DNA from: Verrucomicrobium sp. BvORR106
GTDB taxonomy: Bacteria > Verrucomicrobiota > Verrucomicrobiia > Verrucomicrobiales > Verrucomicrobiaceae
Length of the DNA: 64,000 bases
Assembly (NCBI RefSeq): GCF_000739655.1
Contig: NZ_BATR01000051.1
Span: forward strand, 62,001-126,000
Reading direction: 5' to 3'
A model generated the notes under the pieces. The model worked only from the letters and a program-made list of their open reading frames with translations, was not told the origin of the DNA and ran no database searches. The number at the start of each line of letters is the position of its first letter. Positions within the stretch are counted from its first letter, which is position 1. Shown here piece by piece: positions 59,236 to 64,000 of this stretch. A program made the position numbers and the translations under genes.

Positions 59236-59844
59236 ATGAAAGTTGCTGATCCTTCCGTTGAATCTGAGTCCCTGATCCTCAACCATCTTGAGGACCATCT
59301 TGCCGTAGTCGCAGCGTTGAAGTCGTTCACGCCGCTCATCGATACCTTGTACCGTCGCATCATCGAGAGCCTGGAAGCGGGCGGGAAAGTCCTTTTCTTT
59401 GGCAATGGCGGCAGTGCCGCCGATGCCCAGCACCTGGCCGCAGAGTTCGTGGTGCGTTTCCGGCAGAACCGCCGGGCCCTGGCCGGAATCGCCCTCACCA
59501 CGGATACCAGCATCCTGACCGCCGGCGGGAATGACTTTGGCTTTGAGAGCATCTATGCCCGCCAGGTGGAGGCCCTCGCCCGCCCTGGCGATGTGGTGAT
59601 TGGCATATCCACCTCGGGCAACAGTGCCAACGTGCTGGCCGGTCTGGAAGAGGCCCGCAATCAGCAGTGTTTCACGGTTGCTTTCACTGCAGCTCAGGGC
59701 GGCCGCTGCGCTGAGGTGGCGGATCTGACATTCAAGGCTCCTTCGCCCACCACCGCCCGGGCGCAGGAATGTCATCTGCTAGTGGGGCACATTCTGTGTG
59801 ACCTCATCGAAGAGCACCTGCGCTTGCAGGCTGGTGGCAGTTAG
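59236..59844 (+). CDS. gmhA: Sedoheptulose 7-phosphate isomerase
   Basis: This 202-residue SIS-domain isomerase matches GmhA: FFGNGGSAADAQHLAAEFVV, ALTTDTSILTAGGNDFGFE and VIGISTSGNSANVLAGLEEA. It converts sedoheptulose 7-phosphate to D-glycero-D-manno-heptose 7-phosphate, the substrate for the kinase encoded at 56381. Both lie in the same operon with glycosyltransferase genes, which supports a heptose-containing core. Confidence 0.93.
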   Translation: MKVADPSVESESLILNHLEDHLAVVAALKSFTPLIDTLYRRIIESLEAGGKVLFFGNGGSAADAQHLAAEFVVRFRQNRRALAGIALTTDTSILTAGGNDFGFESIYARQVEALARPGDVVIGISTSGNSANVLAGLEEARNQQCFTVAFTAAQGGRCAEVADLTFKAPSPTTARAQECHLLVGHILCDLIEEHLRLQAGGS

Positions 59845-59874
59845 TCAAAGCGGTGGCCACGTTGAAAGGGATTC

Positions 59875-60762
59875 ATGCAAACGGTGGCTGATCAGGAATC
59901 CCCGCTCAAGAACGTGTGGATGATCATCCCGGTGTACAACCGCCGGGAGATCACCCTGGGGTGTCTGGAGCACCTTGATAAGCTGGGGGTGCCGGACTGG
60001 TGCCAGATCGTGGTGACTGATGGTGGTTCCACTGATGGAACGGTGGACGCAGTGCGCGAGCGATTCCCCAGAGTGCAAGTGCTCCAAGGCAGATGGTGGT
60101 GGATGGAAGGCATCCGCGCGGGCATGGAGCATGCGCAAGCTCAGGGTGCCATGACTTACGTGTGGCTGAACGATGACTGCCGACCTACCCCGGGGAGCGT
60201 GGAGTCTCTGGTGAAACGGGCCCGGGAAACGGGGCACGTCTGTGGGGGCATCACCCGCTCTCCGTACGGGGTTTATGCGGGCATGCGCAAGACCTGGCTG
60301 GGCCTCCGTCCGCTGGATCTTTCAGGGCTGGAACCCGGTGGTGTGCTGCCGGGGGACTCGTTGGTGGGGAACTTTGTCGCCTGGCCGGGCAAGGTGGTGA
60401 CCGTGACCGGGCTCCCGGATGCCGGGCGGTTCCCGCACCTCTGCGCGGATCACTACTACACGCTGGAAGCTGGCCGATGCGGTTTTCCCTGCGAGCTGGT
60501 AGGTGGGGTGGAGGCTGAAGATGTGCATCCGGACATGGGCTGGGCCCGGCAGTCGATTCTGCGCGGCGATCAACCGGTGGGCTTTGTGGCAAAATGGCTG
60601 CTTCAGTGGAATCCACGGGCCGGACTGCTGCCAGAACTGAGATTGCACCGTCGCTTTTGGGGGCCGGCGGGCGTGCTGATCCCGCTGGGACCGTGGCTGA
60701 AGAAATGGCTGCTCCTTTCCCTGCGCATCCTGCTCCCGCGGGCGGTGCGAACGCGGCTCTAA
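59875..60762 (+). CDS. Family 2 glycosyltransferase
   Basis: This 295-residue GT-A enzyme opens with WMIIPVYNRREITLGCLEHL, followed by IVVTDGGSTDGTVDAVRERF, VLQGRWWWMEGIRAGMEHAQ and the divalent-metal motif VWLNDDCRPT. The pattern is close to rhamnosyltransferase-like GT2 proteins, but the sugar is not assigned. C-terminal residues include a hydrophobic stretch that may associate with the membrane. It is 12 bp ahead of an acyltransferase gene. Confidence 0.85.
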   Translation: MQTVADQESPLKNVWMIIPVYNRREITLGCLEHLDKLGVPDWCQIVVTDGGSTDGTVDAVRERFPRVQVLQGRWWWMEGIRAGMEHAQAQGAMTYVWLNDDCRPTPGSVESLVKRARETGHVCGGITRSPYGVYAGMRKTWLGLRPLDLSGLEPGGVLPGDSLVGNFVAWPGKVVTVTGLPDAGRFPHLCADHYYTLEAGRCGFPCELVGGVEAEDVHPDMGWARQSILRGDQPVGFVAKWLLQWNPRAGLLPELRLHRRFWGPAGVLIPLGPWLKKWLLLSLRILLPRAVRTRL

Positions 60763-60774
60763 CCAAACTATTTC

Positions 60775-61896
60775 ATGAACTCGGGCAAACATGATGCCAG
60801 AAGGCTGCCGTCCCTGGACGGACTGCGGGCCATGGCCGCGATGATGGTGGTCTTCGCCCACTGTCAGGCCACGCAGGGCTGGCCGGACTGGCGGCTGCTT
60901 AATGAAGCCATCAAGACCGCCTCGGGCTTCCTCGGGGTGCAGGTATTCTTCGTGATCAGCGGTTTCATCATCACCCGGTTGCTGCTGCTGGAGAAGCAGG
61001 ACGCCGGGGAGGTCTCGCTGCCGCGCTTCTGGTCACGGCGTTTCCTGCGGATCATCCCGCCCCTGGCGGTGTACCTCCTGTGTTTGTCCCTGTTGAAGGC
61101 TCAGGGGGCGGTGTCCATGACGACACTTTCCCAGGTGGGCAGTCTCTTCTTTTTCAGAAATCATCTCCCTGAAGCGGATGGCCTCAATGCCCATTGCTGG
61201 TCCCTGTCTGTGGAGGAGCAGTTCTATCTGGCGTGGCCGTTCTGCGTGGCGTTCCTCAAGGTGAAGCACCTGCGCGTGGTGGCGCTGACGGTCATGGCGA
61301 TCTCCCTGGCCTCACGCACAGCCACAAATGCTCTCGGCGGCACGGAATGGCGCTGGCTGGTGTATCATGCGGACTGCCTGATGGCCGGGGCGCTGGCCGC
61401 CATCTGGCTCCAGGAGAAGGGGTTCTCGGTGATCAAGCCGCTGAATCGCCGTGGCCTCATCTGGCACTTCGTGGGCCTGGTGGTGCTGCTGGTCTTGAGC
61501 CGGGCCTGTGCCACCCAGCTGTCGCGTTTCTTTGCGCCAATCCAGCCGACCTTCGTGGCAGTGTTTGTGGCATGGTGGATTCTCCGACTGGTAAGTGTGC
61601 GTGAAGGGTGGGTGTACCGGGTGCTCAACACCCGGGTGGCCATCTGGCTGGGGGCCATCTCCTACAGCACCTATCTCTGGCAGCAGTTGGTGAGCGCCCC
61701 GGCCAAGAGCTGGCTGCACGGCACACCCTGGTTTGCCCATTTCCCGGTCAATGTGCCCATGTGCATCGTGGCGGGGGCGTTGAGTTATTACCTTCTGGAA
61801 AAGCCTCTCCAGCAACTTCGCCGACACTGGGATGCCTGGGTGGGCATCAAGTCCAAGACCCTGCCGGCGGCACCGGTGGAGCCAGCGGGGCGGTGA
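60775..61896 (+). CDS. Acyltransferase family 3 (OafA/YrhL-like)
   Basis: This 373-residue polytopic enzyme has the AT3 motif RLPSLDGLRAMAAMMVVFAH with the catalytic His, LGVQVFFVISGFIITRLLLL, RRFLRIIPPLAVYLLCL and HCWSLSVEEQFYLAWPF. About ten membrane helices follow. OafA-type enzymes O-acetylate surface sugars from acetyl-CoA across the inner membrane. It lacks the C-terminal SGNH domain of the longer OafA class. Confidence 0.9.
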   Translation: MNSGKHDARRLPSLDGLRAMAAMMVVFAHCQATQGWPDWRLLNEAIKTASGFLGVQVFFVISGFIITRLLLLEKQDAGEVSLPRFWSRRFLRIIPPLAVYLLCLSLLKAQGAVSMTTLSQVGSLFFFRNHLPEADGLNAHCWSLSVEEQFYLAWPFCVAFLKVKHLRVVALTVMAISLASRTATNALGGTEWRWLVYHADCLMAGALAAIWLQEKGFSVIKPLNRRGLIWHFVGLVVLLVLSRACATQLSRFFAPIQPTFVAVFVAWWILRLVSVREGWVYRVLNTRVAIWLGAISYSTYLWQQLVSAPAKSWLHGTPWFAHFPVNVPMCIVAGALSYYLLEKPLQQLRRHWDAWVGIKSKTLPAAPVEPAGR

Positions 61897-61947
61897 ATGC
61901 GCCCAGACCGCTGCCGCCCGTCCAAACTAGATCAACTGTAATTTCCT

Positions 61948-62637
61948 ATGGCTGAGAACCCGCTCGAAAAACACTGGCTGATGTCCAATCCTCTGTTGCG
62001 TGTCATCCGCAAGGTGGCCGCCCGGATTTACTACGACACCCTCATCCGCAAGACGCAGACCTTCGGGGATGTCACCTGGCTGGGAAAACCGGTCTGGCAG
62101 AATGTGCAGGACCTCTGGACCCTTCAGGAGATCATCTGCCAGATCAAACCCTCCCTCATCATCGAGTGTGGGACGAATCGCGGGGGCTCGTCATTCTTCT
62201 TTGCAACGCTTTTCGACCTCATGGGGACCGATGGGAAGATCGTCACGGTCGATGTGGAGAAGCTCCACGACATGAGCCATCCACGCATCACCTACCTGCT
62301 GGGCAGTTCCACCTCGGACGAGATCTACCATCAGATCAAAGCCATGGCGGATGGAGTGAAGGGCCCCATCCTGGTCATGCTGGACAGTGATCATTCCCAG
62401 AAGCATGTGGCCGGGGAGCTGGAGCGCTACGCACCCCTGGCGACCGTGGGGAGCTACTGCTTCGTGCAGGACGGCTGCATCGACACCGAGTTCATGTATC
62501 GCAAGGCGCGTCCAGGTCCGTTGCCGGCCATTGAGGAGTATGTGGCTGCCCACCCGGAGTTTCAGGTGGATCATGCGCTGTGTGAGCGGTTCGTGGTAAC
62601 TCATCATCCTCTCGGCTGGCTGAAACGGGTGGCCTGA
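61948..62637 (+). CDS. CmcI-like SAM-dependent methyltransferase
   Basis: This 229-residue protein matches the cephalosporin hydroxylase/CmcI family, which in practice are O-methyltransferases for sugars and antibiotics: VTWLGKPVWQNVQDLWTLQE, IIECGTNRGGSSFFFATLFD (SAM loop), KIVTVDVEKLHDMSH and VMLDSDHSQKHVAGELERYA. It lies between the acyltransferase and flippase genes and presumably modifies the same glycan. Confidence 0.85.
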   Translation: MAENPLEKHWLMSNPLLRVIRKVAARIYYDTLIRKTQTFGDVTWLGKPVWQNVQDLWTLQEIICQIKPSLIIECGTNRGGSSFFFATLFDLMGTDGKIVTVDVEKLHDMSHPRITYLLGSSTSDEIYHQIKAMADGVKGPILVMLDSDHSQKHVAGELERYAPLATVGSYCFVQDGCIDTEFMYRKARPGPLPAIEEYVAAHPEFQVDHALCERFVVTHHPLGWLKRVA

Positions 62638-62665
62638 GGTGGCCTCGCGCTGATATCCGGACATC

Positions 62666-64000
62666 ATGGAAGAATCCGCTCCAGATCCCGCCAAGCCGCA
62701 GTCGTTTCTCGCTTGGTTTCGCAAGAGTCGCGGCACGACGGTGGTGGCGAACATCGGCTGGCAGATTGCGACCAAGATCGTGACCACCCTGCTGGCGCTG
62801 GCAGCGGCGGGTTTTGTGGCGAGGGCCCTGGGTCCGGAGGGCATGGGGCTCTACCGGAACGGGCAGGCGGTGGCGGGACTGCTGGCCTCCGTAGGCGTGG
62901 TGGTGTCCCAACAGGTGTTGATTCATCGCATGTTGACGCATCCTGACCGCGAAGGCCGCTACTTGGGCTCTGCCATGATGCTGGTGGGCGTTGGGGGCTT
63001 GGTCGCCATGCTGGTGGGGGCATTGATCCCGTGGAGCTTTGAGGGGACCAGCGGCCGCCTGGTGGTGATGGCAGCGACGTCGTATTTCGTGATCCTATTC
63101 ATGGTGCCCATGGCCGCCTGGTTTGAGTCCCGCATGGCCGGGCGCGTTCTGGCGGTGTCCAACATGGCAGGACTCGCTCTAACGCGGGTGTGGGAGATCG
63201 GCTGTTCCGTGCTGGGAGTTGGCGTCGTGACTTTTGCGTTCTCACAGCCGTTGGGCATGGTGATGATGTCGGCGCTCGTGGTGTGGGCCTATCGCCGACG
63301 CAACGACCGGCCCGCCCGCTTGGAGTGGGACCGCACTGCCGCCCGGGATGTGCTCACGGCATCGCTGGCGTGGGCCGGACTCGGCGTGGTGAACCATGCC
63401 CAGCTGCGGTGTGAATTGTTTTTCCTGACGGGGATGAAGGGGACGGCGGCCGGGGGGCAGTACAGTGCGGCCAGCGAGCTGGTGCAGCCCTTCCTGGTCA
63501 TACCCGGGTTCATGATGTCATCCCTCTTTCCCAGCGTGGTCCGCTCTTATGCCGCGGATCATGACCTGGGGCAGGCGAGGCTGGTGCAGTACCTCAGGCT
63601 CAGTGCTGCGCTCGGGCTGGTCAGCGCGCTTTCCCTATCCGTGGCGGGTCCTTTCCTGGCTCACCTGATCTACGGGCCCAAGTTTGATGCCGTGGCTCCG
63701 ATGATCCGGATTTTGGGATGGTACCTGGTCCCGGCATTTCTGGCCCCGCCCTGTGTGGCGTGGATGGTGAAGGAGAATCTGGGCTGGCTGGCAGCCATCT
63801 ATTCTGTGGCTGGCCTGTTGCTCACGGTGGCCATTGATTTGACCCTGATCCCTGTGGCCGGTGCCATCGGGGCGGCGATTGCGACACCATTGGCTGCATT
63901 GTTGATTGGGACGGCGCTCCCGCTCCTTCATGCACGGACACGGTGGTTGGCCGCGACCCAATGGCGGGCACTCTTCTGGCCGATACCCGATCTGCAGGCG
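62666..64000 (+). CDS. Polysaccharide flippase (Wzx/MATE-like), truncated by the window end
   Basis: The frame is open from ATG 62666 to the last base, giving 445 residues so far. After a short cytosolic start there is VANIGWQIATKIVTTLLALA, then alternating hydrophobic helices (about 12 visible) and the typical GFVARALGPEGMGLYRNGQA. This is the PST/Wzx type of flippase that moves undecaprenyl-linked oligosaccharides across the inner membrane. The family normally has 420-500 residues, so little is missing. It is 28 bp after the CmcI-like gene. Confidence 0.88.
   Translation, partial: MEESAPDPAKPQSFLAWFRKSRGTTVVANIGWQIATKIVTTLLALAAAGFVARALGPEGMGLYRNGQAVAGLLASVGVVVSQQVLIHRMLTHPDREGRYLGSAMMLVGVGGLVAMLVGALIPWSFEGTSGRLVVMAATSYFVILFMVPMAAWFESRMAGRVLAVSNMAGLALTRVWEIGCSVLGVGVVTFAFSQPLGMVMMSALVVWAYRRRNDRPARLEWDRTAARDVLTASLAWAGLGVVNHAQLRCELFFLTGMKGTAAGGQYSAASELVQPFLVIPGFMMSSLFPSVVRSYAADHDLGQARLVQYLRLSAALGLVSALSLSVAGPFLAHLIYGPKFDAVAPMIRILGWYLVPAFLAPPCVAWMVKENLGWLAAIYSVAGLLLTVAIDLTLIPVAGAIGAAIATPLAALLIGTALPLLHARTRWLAATQWRALFWPIPDLQA

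Noticed and set aside
1-64000. CRISPR arrays, tRNA or rRNA genes, integrases, prophage
   Set aside because: I found no regularly spaced direct repeats, no cloverleaf candidates and no integrase or phage structural genes.

Overview
The window is a GC-rich chromosomal segment that looks like a member of the Verrucomicrobiota, probably a Verrucomicrobium/Prosthecobacter-like member of the Verrucomicrobiaceae. The assignment rests on a large autotransporter-associated beta-strand repeat protein with a PEP-CTERM tail, a PVC-type dehydrogenase fused to a CxxCH cytochrome domain, a sialate O-acetylesterase, and a pilus locus whose gene order (pilin, PilM-like, two small membrane/periplasmic genes, secretin) recalls the Akkermansia Amuc_1098-1102 region. 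It is inference from gene content; no rRNA or tRNA gene was seen.

Layout. 1-3280: the end of a D-threonine-aldolase/D-serine-dehydratase-type enzyme, two small lower-GC genes (one antitoxin-like), an M19 dipeptidase and an HpcH/HpaI aldolase, then a 180-bp inverted-repeat element. 3281-8750: two divergent serine hydrolases, an HNH nuclease and a nucleotidyltransferase preceded by a palindromic operator, and a 53-residue reading frame with its own promoter and terminator. 8749-17353: the 1793-residue repeat protein, a GT39 glycosyltransferase, a MidA-type methyltransferase broken by one frameshift, and a conserved small cytosolic protein.

17573-37626 is the most interesting region: about 20 kb given almost wholly to a type IV pilus/type II secretion-like machine in two converging operons. 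The plus-strand operon (17573-24063) encodes three secreted proteins, two prepilins, a 646-residue PilX-like protein and a PilT/PilU-type ATPase; most genes overlap by exactly 4 nt. The minus-strand operon (36861 down to 24363) encodes a pilin, a PilM-PilN-like fusion, a PilO-like protein, a GspC/PilP-like protein, a secretin, an unknown 207-residue protein, PilB, PilC, a secreted Pro-rich protein, a second pilin and an ABC transporter module like Myxococcus PilGHI. A perfect 31-bp inverted-repeat element lies where the operons converge. No prepilin peptidase is in the window.

37729-40787: an lrgA-lrgB-2-hydroxyacid dehydrogenase operon with a divergent LysR regulator, possibly for movement and oxidation of a small hydroxyacid. 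41160-49106: sialate O-acetylesterase, a secreted (alpha/alpha)6-like protein and a 1401-residue ThuA/SGNH/dehydrogenase/cytochrome fusion, which look like glycan catabolism. 49369-51432: a LysE exporter, an antitoxin-like small gene and a WalJ/YycJ-like hydrolase, with two copies of a short dispersed repeat.

51502-64000: an AsmA-like protein and a NusG paralogue precede a DAHP synthase and a cell-surface polysaccharide operon: heptose-7-phosphate kinase, FkbM methyltransferase, WaaE-like glycosyltransferase, GmhA, a second GT2, an acyltransferase, a CmcI-like methyltransferase and a flippase cut by the window end. The NusG paralogue is a plausible dedicated antiterminator for this cluster.
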